Shown here: positions 8,828 to 16,758 of the stretch, one piece after another | How the letters are laid out: every line of letters starts with the position of its first letter | Numbering within the stretch: position 1 is the first letter of the stretch | Source of the DNA: Gammaproteobacteria bacterium | GTDB taxonomy: Bacteria; Pseudomonadota; Gammaproteobacteria; Thiohalobacterales; Thiohalobacteraceae | Reading direction: 5' to 3' | Length of the DNA stretch: 64,000 nucleotides | Assembly (NCBI GenBank): GCA_019911805.1 | Contig: JAIOJV010000077.1 | Coordinates: 124,001-188,000, forward strand | Program-made: the position numbers and the translations under genes | Notes under the pieces: generated by a model | The model's input: the letters and a program-made list of their open reading frames with translations, nothing else | What the model was told of the DNA's origin: nothing | Databases searched by the model: none

Positions 8828-9255
8828 CACGATAGGGGCCTAGATACCGCCATTCGAAAAGCACCTGGCCCAGTGAGACAGACGGCAGGGTGGCAGGACG
8901 ATGGCGCGCTTTTCGTTACGATAGGCCAGGATGCCGTGGTCGAGCACATTGACGATAAAGATAAGCTCGACCTTGAAGCGGGTGATGGGTGGCTTGCCCA
9001 CCAACGCCAGCAGCAGATATTCAGCGGTAGCTTTTGCCTGCAGGTCGGCCAGGAAGAAGCAGCCGGTGGACAGCGGCAACCCGGCCTCGCTCTCCCAGGC
9101 AGGACCCATCATACCCGGCATGACGGAGATTGGATCAGTCGGTACATCACTGTCTTTTCACCCAGCAGTTTGCCCGGCTCTTTTACGGTGTTGAAGGACA
9201 CCAGCCTGAAGCGGTTACGGCGACCCTGACGGTGCCGCAGTGTGTCGATGCCGAC
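8828..9255 (-). pseudogene. decayed tandem copy of the SQR-like flavoprotein gene
   Basis: This block aligns base by base with the 3' half of the intact gene at 9801-10949, starting with the shared CGATAGGGGC and CAGTGARACAGACGGCAGGG and ending at GTGTCGATGCCGA. It retains about the last 190 codons but carries two internal deletions. One removes about 100 bases at a repeated TCGGC. The other removes a stretch between the TCATACCCGGCATGA block and the TTGCCCGGCTCTTTT block. The 5' half is missing. An open frame of 93 codons survives (8840-9121) but lacks the FAD-binding fold, so it is not a functional enzyme. Confidence 0.85.
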
Positions 9256-9357
9256 ACACCGACCTTTCTGGTCCAAGACTAAATTCAGCTTGGTTTAATT
9301 TGACCTCTTTACGATGGCAAGCGTCAACACATTGTTAACTCAAGCGGAGAGGTTAAT

Positions 9358-9675
9358 ATGAAAACTACAGCAGTAGTTTCCCTGGCAGGCATGATGGCAC
9401 TAATGTTGAATGTCGCCCCAGCGTATGCAGATGATGATATACGTGACATGAATGCGTATTCAGAGGGGCTTGGACTCATTTCTCTTGAACAAGCTGAAGC
9501 CACAGCGCTTGAGGCTAAACCGGGTGTGATCGATGATGTTGATCTGGAAAATCGCACCTTTAGAAAAGGTTGGGATTATGAGATCGAAATCGTTGATGTG
9601 GATGGTAAGGAATGGGAAGTGATTGTTGATGCCAAAACCAATGAGGTTCGTAAAATAACACGCGATTGGTTTTAA
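9358..9675 (+). CDS. secreted PepSY-domain protein
   Basis: A 105-residue protein with a signal peptide (cleavage likely after AYA at about 24) and a single PepSY-type domain: SLEQAEATALEAKPGVIDDV (about 43-61), then FRKGWDYEIEIVDVDGKEWEV and VDAKTNEVRKI near the end. PepSY modules are thought to modulate peptidases or bind peptides or metals outside the cytoplasm. Codon use and base composition are noticeably more AT-rich than the neighbours, suggesting a different origin. GGAGAGG lies 6 bases before the ATG. It sits alone between the intact SQR-like gene and its decayed copy, on the opposite strand. Confidence 0.8.
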   Translation: MKTTAVVSLAGMMALMLNVAPAYADDDIRDMNAYSEGLGLISLEQAEATALEAKPGVIDDVDLENRTFRKGWDYEIEIVDVDGKEWEVIVDAKTNEVRKITRDWF

Positions 9676-9691
9676 TCCGATCAATATTCGC

Positions 9692-9721
9692 GGGCTGCAG
9701 GTGCAATGTTACCTGTAGCCC
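9692..9721 (+). terminator. hairpin after the PepSY gene
   Basis: GGGCTGCAGGT pairs with ACCTGTAGCCC (one G-T wobble) around an 8-base loop, 16 bases after the PepSY stop codon. The run of T after the stem is weak, so this may be a terminator of low efficiency or a stabilising 3' hairpin. Confidence 0.5.
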
Positions 9722-9800
9722 ACCCATTTTCTCGGGGGTGAGCCGCTCCACTTGGTGCAGCGCAATTCCTTACGTATCCAACCACGGTTGAGTGTAGTGT

Positions 9801-10949
9801 TCACGTACGTCTGGCCTGGCGATAGGGGCGCAGATACTGCCACTCGAAAAACCGCTTGACCCAGTGAAACAGACGGCAGGGCGGCAGGACGATGGCGCGC
9901 TTTTCGTTACGATAGACCAGGATGCCGCGGTCGAGTGCATCGACGATGCAGATGAGTTCGCACTTGAAGCACGCGATGGGCGGCTTGCCCGCCAATGCCA
10001 GCAGCAGATTTTTGGCGGCGGCCTTTGCCTGCAGGTCGGCGATGTGCGCCTGCTTGGGCAGCCAGTCGGGGCCGGGGAAACTGCCGGAATCGCCCGCCAC
10101 ATAGACCTTGTCCGCGCCGGCCACCTGACAGTGTGCATCGGCCTGGAAGAAGCCGCCGGCGGACAGTGACAACCCGGCCTCGCTCGCCCAGTCAGGCCCT
10201 GTCATACCCGGCATGAAGAGGATCAGATCGGCTGGCACGTCACCGCCTTCGGTCCTGACCCGGTCGGTCTCGAACCCGGTGGGCTTGTGGCCGAGGTGGG
10301 TGGCGATGTCGCGTTTCTGCATTTCGCGCAGCAGGTTGACCACCGCCTTTCCACCCAGGCGCTTGCCCGGCTCTTTTGCACCGTTGAAGAACACCAGCTT
10401 GAAGCGGTCCCGGCGACCCTGACGGCGCAGCAGCGTGTCGATGCCGAACAGCAGTTCGAACATCGGCCCGCCGCGCATCGCGCCCTGTTCCTTGGGGTTG
10501 GTGCCGAAACCCAAGGCAATCGTGCCGCTGTCCATGGTTTCCAGGCGTTTGCGGATCGATTCGGCCGCAGCCGCGCCTTCACAGATCGTCAGCGCGTGTT
10601 CGATACCGGGCAGGGCCTTGAGGAAACGCCCGCCACTGGCGATGACGAGCGCGTCGTTGGTGAGTTCGCCATTTTCCAGCAGCACGGTGCGGCCGCCGTC
10701 GCGTAGACCGGTTACGCGGCCGGCACGGAATTCGACCCGCTGTGCGGCGAGAAAACCGGATACATCGATGTTGAGATCGGCGCCCTTCCGCAGGCCGGCG
10801 GGTACCCAGATCAGACTCGGGTAATACACCAGTTCGGCCTTCGGGGCGACCAGCGTGATGCGCACGTCCCGACTGCCACGGCGCAGTTCACGCACCGCGG
10901 TGAGCGCGGCAAATCCCGATCCGATGACGACGACGTGCGGTGTACTCAT
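9801..10949 (-). CDS. SQR-like FAD-dependent oxidoreductase
   Basis: A 382-residue protein of the sulfide:quinone reductase / flavocytochrome c sulfide dehydrogenase flavoprotein family. It has a first Rossmann motif VVVIGSGFAAL (6-16), Val-Ala-Gly-Asp for the second FAD contact (about 284-287), and a C-terminal region rich in Cys (327, 330, 334) and aromatic residues that may touch the membrane. The usual redox cysteine in GASCFGPAYE of SQR is replaced: the equivalent here is GAMRGGPMFE, with Arg159 at that position. Cys123 lies near the first catalytic cysteine position. It may therefore be an SQR paralogue with altered chemistry. A small frame lies upstream on the same strand, and a decayed second copy lies downstream. 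Confidence 0.8.
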   Translation of the reverse strand: MSTPHVVVIGSGFAALTAVRELRRGSRDVRITLVAPKAELVYYPSLIWVPAGLRKGADLNIDVSGFLAAQRVEFRAGRVTGLRDGGRTVLLENGELTNDALVIASGGRFLKALPGIEHALTICEGAAAAESIRKRLETMDSGTIALGFGTNPKEQGAMRGGPMFELLFGIDTLLRRQGRRDRFKLVFFNGAKEPGKRLGGKAVVNLLREMQKRDIATHLGHKPTGFETDRVRTEGGDVPADLILFMPGMTGPDWASEAGLSLSAGGFFQADAHCQVAGADKVYVAGDSGSFPGPDWLPKQAHIADLQAKAAAKNLLLALAGKPPIACFKCELICIVDALDRGILVYRNEKRAIVLPPCRLFHWVKRFFEWQYLRPYRQARRT

Positions 10950-10991
10950 GAAGGGCTCCAGGTAGTCAGGGGCGATCCCAACTGCCGGCCG

Positions 10992-11099
10992 TCACCGGCG
11001 CGGCGGTGCTGTATCGTAACCGATTGTGGATTGCGTCAGTAGCCCGCCGACCTTGGGCACCATCACGTCCACCGCCTTGTGCACCGCACTGCGATTCAT
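10992..11099 (-). CDS. possible small protein upstream of the SQR-like gene
   Basis: A 35-codon frame (MNRSAVHKAVDVMVPKVGGL at its start) preceded by GAGGGGAACGAG. It ends 42 bases before the SQR-like gene and could be its leader gene. No family is recognised and length alone gives little support; it could be chance. Confidence 0.3.
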   Translation of the reverse strand: MNRSAVHKAVDVMVPKVGGLLTQSTIGYDTAPPRR

Positions 11100-11205
11100 C
11101 TCGTTCCCCTCGGCGAGGCCGCGGCAGGCTCCCTGAATGAGCATATAGCCGGAACGAGGTGCGGCAGGTAGACTTTCGGTACGCCATTCAGGACAGGGTA
11201 TTTCC

Positions 11206-11832
11206 ATGGCCGGATCCGACACGACCGATACCAACTCACGCTGCGCCTGGTGCGGAAGCGATCCCCTGTATATCCGCTATCACGACGAAGAGTGGGGCGT
11301 CCCGGTGCATGACGACCGCAGGCATTTCGAGTTTCTGGTCCTCGAGGGCGCGCAGGCGGGGCTGTCGTGGATCACGATTCTGCGCAAACGGGAGAACTAC
11401 CGGGCGGCATTCGCGCAATTCGATCCCGAACGCGTCGCGCGGTTCGGCAAGCGTGACGTCGAACGACTGCTCGGCAACCCCGGCATCGTGCGCAACCGAC
11501 TGAAGATCGAGAGTGCAGTGAAGAATGCGCGGGCCTTTCTGGCGGTGCAGGAGGCATTCAATGACTTCGACAACTATGTGTGGCGCTTCGTCGGCGGCAA
11601 GCCGATTCGTAACCGCTGGACCAGGCTGCAGGACGTGCCGGCGACCACGGCGGAATCGGATGCATTGAGTAAGGATCTCAAGAAACGCGGCTTCAGTTTC
11701 GTTGGTTCGACGATTGTCTATGCGCACATGCAGGCGGTCGGTATGGTGAACGACCATGTGATCGACTGCTTCCGGCACCGGCAGGTCGGGCGGCGACGTG
11801 CAAGGTATCAGGCTGGCCGGATATCGCCGTAG
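11206..11832 (+). CDS. tag: DNA-3-methyladenine glycosylase I
   Basis: A 208-residue protein with the complete Tag signature: RCAWCGSDPLYIRYHDEEWG near the N terminus (about residues 12-31), then FEFLVLEGAQAGLSWITILRKRE (about 42-64), and the zinc-binding end HMQAVGMVNDHVIDCFRH (about 171-188). Tag removes 3-methyladenine from alkylated DNA in the first step of base excision repair. Length is slightly above the usual 185-195 residues, with a short Arg-rich tail. It stands alone, divergent from the SQR-like unit. Confidence 0.93.
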   Translation: MAGSDTTDTNSRCAWCGSDPLYIRYHDEEWGVPVHDDRRHFEFLVLEGAQAGLSWITILRKRENYRAAFAQFDPERVARFGKRDVERLLGNPGIVRNRLKIESAVKNARAFLAVQEAFNDFDNYVWRFVGGKPIRNRWTRLQDVPATTAESDALSKDLKKRGFSFVGSTIVYAHMQAVGMVNDHVIDCFRHRQVGRRRARYQAGRISP

Positions 11833-11870
11833 CCATGAGTACGTGCCAAGCGAAACGCCAAGCCATCCCT

Positions 11871-11960
11871 CGTAGGGTGTGTCGAAGCGAAGCTGACGCA
11901 CCGGAGCCACGGTGTGCGCCGAACGCTTCATGGTGCGTCGCTGCGCCGACGCACCCTACG
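11871..11960. repeat. inverted-repeat intergenic element (CGTAGGGTG type)
   Basis: The ends CGTAGGGTGTGTCG and CGACGCACCCTACG match as an inverted repeat with one mismatch in 14 bases, around about 60 bases that contain GTGCGTCGCTGCGCC. This type of GTAGGGTGCG / CGCACCCTAC element is dispersed in many proteobacterial genomes. Confidence 0.55.
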
Positions 11961-12015
11961 GGGCTTGTCACAGGATTGCCGCTGCGCTGCGCCCCTCACA
12001 ATGACGAGATTGCCC
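11961..12015. repeat. second member of the CGTCATTGCGAG repeat family
   Basis: Read on the minus strand, the sequence runs GGGGCAATCTCGTCATTGTGAGGGGCGCAGCG, a well-preserved form of the same dispersed repeat whose decayed copy is near 572-694. It abuts the inverted-repeat element without a gap. Confidence 0.5.
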
Positions 12016-12091
12016 CAGATTTCGACATCGAGGCTCAACGTGCCGGCACTTCGGTAACAGACTGCTCGGTTCGGGTTGTATTACTATGAGT

Positions 12092-12364
12092 CCAAGGCAG
12101 GACTGTTGTACGTCAGGACCTGACGATTGACGGCACGGTCGGTCTGCTAGGCCCCTGGGGCATCGACCAGCGCAGTTTTGACGTAGACTGTGAATACGAC
12201 CAGCTTCGGCAGGACCAGGCAGCGACACAGGCGCTGGTGGAGCGCGGACAGAACGCTAACAGCCACCCGAAAGTGTTTGCACTACCCACAATCCGTGCCT
12301 GGCCCTGGCACCCGCGGAGCTGGAAGACTGTCATCGTGGCCAGCCGTCTGGTGCAACAAAATAA
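12092..12364 (+). pseudogene. frameshifted C-terminal gene remnant, family unknown
   Basis: One frame encodes the protein-like string VVRQDLTIDGTVGLLGPWG, then SFDVDCEYDQLRQDQAATQ and GQNANSHPKVFALPTIRAW. Near 12300 a shift to another frame gives LAPAELEDCHRGQPSGATK ending in TAA at 12362-12364. That stop overlaps the ATG of the MipA-like gene (TAATG), as in a translationally coupled pair. The upstream part is missing, bordered by dispersed repeats. I do not recognise the family. A sequencing frameshift in a real gene is an alternative, but no start codon is visible upstream. Confidence 0.5.
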
Positions 12365-13803
12365 TGGCATCTGTGACAAGCCGGATATCACTAGTGCAAA
12401 GAGAACTGATCTGGAAAGGTGCTTTCTTGAGCCTGTGTTTGACAGCAGGGGACTGCTTTGCCGACCTGCCGGATACTCAAATCACCATTCAAAATGCACC
12501 ACCAGGTACCGTCGGTCTGGGCTTTGCGTTACGCCGGGGCACCAGTCCCTACGTGGGTGTCGGGAATATCTCCAGTACTCTCAGCGACAGCAAGGCCGAT
12601 CTGATCCCGCTTTATTTGTACGAGGGTAAATGGTTATTCGTGCACGGGACGTCAGCCGGCGCACATCTTTTTGGCAACGACTGGCTGAAGATCGATGCCC
12701 TGACTGAGTATCGTTTCGATCGCCTGGAATCCAATGCCAGTGACTACTTCAGCGGCCTGCACGACCGGAAGCAAACCATCGATGGGGGGCTGTCAGTCGC
12801 CGTGCATGGGGACTGGGGTGCGTTGTCCACTACGTGGGTGAATGACCTGCTGGGTAACCACAACGGTTCTGAGTGGGACCTTACCTACCGATATCCGTGG
12901 CAGTCCGGTCGCTGGTCAGTGTCGCCGTTTATCAGTTACATCTATCAGGACAGTGATCTGACCGACTACTACTACGGTGTCGCTGTCGATGAGGCGCGGC
13001 ATGACCGGCCAGCCTACCAGGCCGGGTCTGCGGCCTTCTGGCGTGCTGGCATCAATACTTCCTACCATTTTACCCGGCGGTTGATGCTGTTTTCCAATAT
13101 TGCATTTCAACAGGTCGATCAGGAGATCTATGACAGCCCCCTGGTTGACGAAGAACAGCTCAATTCGGTCACCTTCGGTTTTGCGTACCTGTTTGGCAAT
13201 GTGATGGATGACTCAACCAAGCAGAACTACTCTGCGCGAGCAGGCGAGTGGTCCTGGCGCGTGAATGCGGGCTACCAGGCCCAGGGAACGTTTCATAGAA
13301 CCCACAGGGGGCACCTGGAGCGCAGCAAAGATCTTGACGCGTATGTTGGTGGCTTGACATTGGGCAAGCTGCTCGCGGATGGCAGATACCTCGACTATTG
13401 GGGGAAGTTGTCGCTGAATCGTCGTTTCGAGAACAATTATCAGAGTGACTTCTGGGAATACAACGCCTATGTGATGGCAATGACCTCGATTCATTCGCCA
13501 TGGAGCCACCGAGAACTGTTCCGTTACGGTCTGGGTGTCGGGTTTTCCTACGCCTCCAGGGTGCCATACATCGAACAGGTGAAACAGGGAAAGAGTGACC
13601 GCAACACCTCACATTTCCTCAATTACCTGGAGGCACAACTGGATGTGCCGCTCCGGCTCCTGTTCGACAGCCATGCGGTGAAGAACTGTTATGTCGGTAT
13701 GACCTTGATACACCGCTCCGGAGTTTTCGCCAACTCCGATCTATTGAACAATGTGGCAGGTGGTTCCGACATGGTCACGGCGCACGTGGAGTGTAAGCGA
13801 TAG
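12364..13803 (+). CDS. MipA/OmpV-like outer-membrane protein of double length
   Basis: A 479-residue protein with a signal peptide (about 1-31, ending DCFA). Residues 35-280 follow the MipA/OmpV pattern: GLGFALRRGTSPYVGVG, then SNASDYFSGLHDRKQTIDGG and NGSEWDLTYRYPW. MipA proteins are usually about 250-280 residues. Here about 190 further strand-rich residues follow (from about 290), ending in HRSGVFANSDLLNNVAGGSD, which resembles a second outer-membrane barrel family. The start at 12364 overlaps the stop of the preceding remnant; no clear Shine-Dalgarno is present, so translation may once have depended on coupling. The family has been linked to murein hydrolase scaffolding, but a role here is unproven. 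Confidence 0.7.
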   Translation: MASVTSRISLVQRELIWKGAFLSLCLTAGDCFADLPDTQITIQNAPPGTVGLGFALRRGTSPYVGVGNISSTLSDSKADLIPLYLYEGKWLFVHGTSAGAHLFGNDWLKIDALTEYRFDRLESNASDYFSGLHDRKQTIDGGLSVAVHGDWGALSTTWVNDLLGNHNGSEWDLTYRYPWQSGRWSVSPFISYIYQDSDLTDYYYGVAVDEARHDRPAYQAGSAAFWRAGINTSYHFTRRLMLFSNIAFQQVDQEIYDSPLVDEEQLNSVTFGFAYLFGNVMDDSTKQNYSARAGEWSWRVNAGYQAQGTFHRTHRGHLERSKDLDAYVGGLTLGKLLADGRYLDYWGKLSLNRRFENNYQSDFWEYNAYVMAMTSIHSPWSHRELFRYGLGVGFSYASRVPYIEQVKQGKSDRNTSHFLNYLEAQLDVPLRLLFDSHAVKNCYVGMTLIHRSGVFANSDLLNNVAGGSDMVTAHVECKR

Positions 13804-13867
13804 GCACAACACCGGCGGGATCGCCGCGCAATTCTGGAAATGGCCCCCGCCGATTCGCGCAGGCCCG

Positions 13868-14683
13868 TTATTTTTTACCTTTGCCGTATATGAGCGGCAC
13901 CGCCGCCTCGGGCGCCAACACCCGGAACGTGAAGCTTTCCTGCAGATACAGGCGTACCGTTGCCGCCGTATGCTCGAGATAGCCGATCGACAAATCCTGG
14001 CCGACGGTCAGTTCAAAGTCGCCACCGCGCAGGCTCATCACGACTGCGCCGTCCATCGCCGGGGCGGAGATGATGGGACCATCCAGCAACCGCCGCACGT
14101 GCTCGATTACCGGGTAGCCGCCATCCAGTGTCTTGTGCAGCCCGGTGTAACAGCGCGGCCCTAGGGCAATGGCGTACGGTCCATCAACGCCGGTATTGCG
14201 CAGTTTGTACAAGGCCTCGGCCACCACGCCGAGGTACTCGGTGTAGTCTTCGCTCAACGTGCATCTGGCCGCGCTGGCCGCGGCGACGATCCCACCGATG
14301 CCGGCATCGTGGAAGCCGTGAAAGATGGCTTTGTCCTCAGTCAGCGCAATCGCGCGTGCGGCTTCCCGCACCGGGTCGAGATCCGGATCATCGGCGCCGC
14401 GACCGACGGCCTCGAGTTCGCCCCGCGATAGCTCGAAAGGGATGCGCAGTTCCACGAGTGGCCGTGCCTGGCGCAAGCGCGCCTCCACGCCCTTGTGAGG
14501 ATCGCTCTTCAGCCGCTCGCTGCGGCCGAGGCTGATGGCAGACGCCCCCCACCCCAGAGGACCCACGAAATCAACCAGTTTGCGGGCCGCGAGCATGGTC
14601 TTGAGCGTGCGCCGCGCCTCGTCCTCGATGGCTGTCCAGGCCTCGGTGGAAATGGGTGCCAGATCCCGTAGCAGGTCATTCAT
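13868..14683 (-). CDS. family 1 encapsulin shell protein
   Basis: A 271-residue protein with the HK97-fold encapsulin (linocin M18) signature: MNDLLRDLAPISTEAWTAI at the N terminus, ARKLVDFVGPLGWG (about 33-46), ELRIPFELSRGELEAVGRG (about 78-96), EDKAIFHGF (about 116-124) and the C-terminal HTAATVRLYLQESFTFRVL. Such proteins assemble into icosahedral nanocompartments. Its start overlaps the stop of the encapsulated ferritin gene by 4 bases, so the pair is translationally coupled and the ferritin is the evident cargo. The compartment should store iron and limit iron-driven oxidative damage. An NRAMP metal transporter gene lies about 2 kb away. Confidence 0.93.
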   Translation of the reverse strand: MNDLLRDLAPISTEAWTAIEDEARRTLKTMLAARKLVDFVGPLGWGASAISLGRSERLKSDPHKGVEARLRQARPLVELRIPFELSRGELEAVGRGADDPDLDPVREAARAIALTEDKAIFHGFHDAGIGGIVAAASAARCTLSEDYTEYLGVVAEALYKLRNTGVDGPYAIALGPRCYTGLHKTLDGGYPVIEHVRRLLDGPIISAPAMDGAVVMSLRGGDFELTVGQDLSIGYLEHTAATVRLYLQESFTFRVLAPEAAVPLIYGKGKK

Positions 14684-15060
14684 GATTTCACCCCCCCGCG
14701 CAGACTGCCGATGCCGAGAGAGCCGTCGCTAGCCGGGCTCTGTCCGCCACCTGCCTCCAGTTCGTGTTCCCGCTCCAGCGGTGATTCATCGATGAACAAG
14801 AAATTGCGCAGATGCTCATCAAACTGGGGGTCCCGACGGCGCAGCCACTCCAGCACCATGGCAGCGTGTTCCTTCTCCTCATCGCGATTGTGCGCAAGGA
14901 TGGCCGCCAATTCCTCGTCATCAGTCGCTGCCACGCGCTGGTCGTACCAGTCGATCGCTTCCAGTTCTTCCATGATCGAGACGATTGCGCGATGTCGGTC
15001 GATCACCTCGGGGCCCAAGGCGTCGGCCGCCTCGTGCAGACCAGGGCTGGATGCAGCCAT
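14680..15060 (-). CDS. encapsulated ferritin-like protein (EncFtn)
   Basis: A 126-residue protein with two predicted helices. Residues in IVSIMEELEAIDWYDQRV (about 27-44) and AILAHNRDEEKEHAAMVLEW (about 53-72) supply the Glu and His ligands of the EncFtn di-iron ferroxidase site, which forms between subunits. The C terminus carries DGSLGIGSLRG (about 112-122), a typical encapsulin cargo-loading peptide. It precedes the shell gene in the operon and overlaps it (ATGA). Expected role: oxidising Fe(II) inside the nanocompartment. AAGGAGAACG precedes the ATG. Confidence 0.93.
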   Translation of the reverse strand: MAASSPGLHEAADALGPEVIDRHRAIVSIMEELEAIDWYDQRVAATDDEELAAILAHNRDEEKEHAAMVLEWLRRRDPQFDEHLRNFLFIDESPLEREHELEAGGGQSPASDGSLGIGSLRGGVKS

Positions 15061-15374
15061 ATTACGTTCTCCTTGTATTGTCTAAGGGGATTTCCGGCGT
15101 CCGGCCCGGGGTCAGGATCGGGCCTGTTCCGCCAGTTTTTAAGCTAGCACCTGTGCGCACTTTTACAAGGTCCGGGCAATTGGAGTGGGGTGCCCGGCGT
15201 GCGTTCCGGCCAGATCGTAAGGCGCGGGGCGGGACTGGATGATCCTGCACCTTGCGTTGCGCCCGGACAGGCATCGACTATATTTCGAAACATACAGGAT
15301 GGACCGAGCGGATGTGGCAGAGCGTGCGCCGTAGCGGTGGGATGTGCCAGCGCCGTTTCCTCAGGAGGTAACCC
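15061..15374. promoter_or_regulatory. divergent intergenic region, encapsulin operon / persulfide dioxygenase
   Basis: These 314 bases separate two divergent transcription units and must hold both promoters. No strong consensus is visible by eye and no Fur-box-like palindrome is evident. The plus-strand gene has TCAGGAGGTAACCC just before its ATG; the minus-strand gene has AAGGAG. Confidence 0.4.
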
Positions 15375-16577
15375 ATGTCAGACAAGGTTTCGGGCAATTC
15401 GAGTCCGGCAAAGGTGTGGGAGCGGCTGCTACGCAACGAGCCGATATTTATTCTCGATGTGCGTAACCCCGATGAATTCGAAAGCTGGCGGGTGGAAGGC
15501 CCTCATGCTGCGGTACCCACGCTCAATGTCCCCTATTTCGAACTGCTCGATCTGGAGCACGAGGAGGAGGATGTCGCCGAGGCCGTGATGCGGGGGGTGC
15601 AGACGCAGCTCAAAGGACAACTGCCCGACGATCGACCCATCCTCGCCGTCTGTGCCGAGGGCGAGACCTCCGCATACGTTGCCGAGGGGCTGCGCCGTCT
15701 GGGTTTCGATGCGGCAAACCTGGAAGGCGGCATGGAGGCCTGGGGTAATTTCTATTATTGGCGCCTGGTGGAGGAGAACGCGCGGTATTCGCTCTTCCAG
15801 GTGGTGCGCCCGGCCCGCGGCTGCGTGAGTCACATGCTGATCAGCGACGGGCACGCCGCGGTGGTCGACCCCGCCCGACACCTCGAGACCTATCACGAGC
15901 TGGCTGCCGCCGCGGACGCCCGCATCGAACTGGTGCTGGACACCCATCTCCATGCCGATCACCTCAGCGGCGGGCCGGCGCTCGGCGAGCACGACCACAT
16001 TCCCTATTACCTGCATCCCTATGATGCCATCCATCCGATGGACATGCTGCCGGCCCGCATACCGTATCACTATCTGGAAGAGGGGCAGGTGCTTCCCGTC
16101 GGCCGCGTCGAGATTCAGGTGTTGCATTTCCCCGGCCATACCCTGGGCATGGTGGCCTTCCTCGTCGACGGGCGCTATCTGCTTGACGGCGACAGCATCT
16201 TTCTCGAGTCCATCGCCCGCCCGGACCTGGGTGGCAAGGCCGAAACCTGGGCGCCGCTGCTCTACGCCTCGCTGCAGCAGATGCTGGCAATGCCGGACGA
16301 AACAGTGATCCTGCCGGGACATTTCAGCGACATCACGGTCGGTGATGAGCACGGCGTCTACCGGGCCACGTTAGGAGAGCTCAAGCTGCACAATCCCGGC
16401 CTGCTGAAGTTGGTCGAGGGCGAGAAGGCCTTCACCGATTATGTCCTGTCGAGCCTGCCCGAATTTCCCGAGGCCTATATCGAAATCAAACGGGCCAACG
16501 CCGGGCTTGCCAGTCCGGATGAGCGCAAGGCGCAGGAGCTGGAGCTGGGGAAAAATATCTGTGCGCTGGGGCAATGA
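15375..16577 (+). CDS. rhodanese / persulfide dioxygenase fusion
   Basis: A 400-residue two-domain protein. The N-terminal rhodanese domain (about 10-130) has active-site Cys93 in VCAEGETSAYVA. The C-terminal metallo-beta-lactamase domain (about 140-350) has THLHADHLSGG (His191, His193, Asp195, His196), the FPGHTLGM iron-ligand His, and DGDSIFLESIARPDLGG, typical of ETHE1-like persulfide dioxygenases. These oxidise glutathione persulfide to sulfite, and the rhodanese domain can exchange sulfane sulfur with thiosulfate. Domain order is rhodanese first, as in some bacterial PRF-like fusions reversed. It suits disposal of sulfide released by the methanethiol oxidase encoded downstream in the window. 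AGGAGG gives a strong start. Confidence 0.88.
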   Translation: MSDKVSGNSSPAKVWERLLRNEPIFILDVRNPDEFESWRVEGPHAAVPTLNVPYFELLDLEHEEEDVAEAVMRGVQTQLKGQLPDDRPILAVCAEGETSAYVAEGLRRLGFDAANLEGGMEAWGNFYYWRLVEENARYSLFQVVRPARGCVSHMLISDGHAAVVDPARHLETYHELAAAADARIELVLDTHLHADHLSGGPALGEHDHIPYYLHPYDAIHPMDMLPARIPYHYLEEGQVLPVGRVEIQVLHFPGHTLGMVAFLVDGRYLLDGDSIFLESIARPDLGGKAETWAPLLYASLQQMLAMPDETVILPGHFSDITVGDEHGVYRATLGELKLHNPGLLKLVEGEKAFTDYVLSSLPEFPEAYIEIKRANAGLASPDERKAQELELGKNICALGQ

Positions 16578-16758
16578 AGGGGCTGGTGGGGAGTCAGGGC
16601 CGCCGTGCGGTGGCATCGGGCACCATCCCGTCGTCTGCGCGCAACGCCTTATCCCTGCGGTTTGGGTCATGATCGTGGTGGGCGGAAAGCCCGGATGAAA
16701 GGCACCGTGAGAGGAGGGCGCGGCTTCGTGCAGCCGTAAACGCCCGCCCGGGAAAGAG

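Noticed and set aside
16578-16758. Possible manganese (yybP-ykoY) riboswitch upstream of the NRAMP gene
   Set aside because: A GCGGCTTCGTGCAGCCG hairpin is present, but the conserved yybP-ykoY core sequences are not visible.
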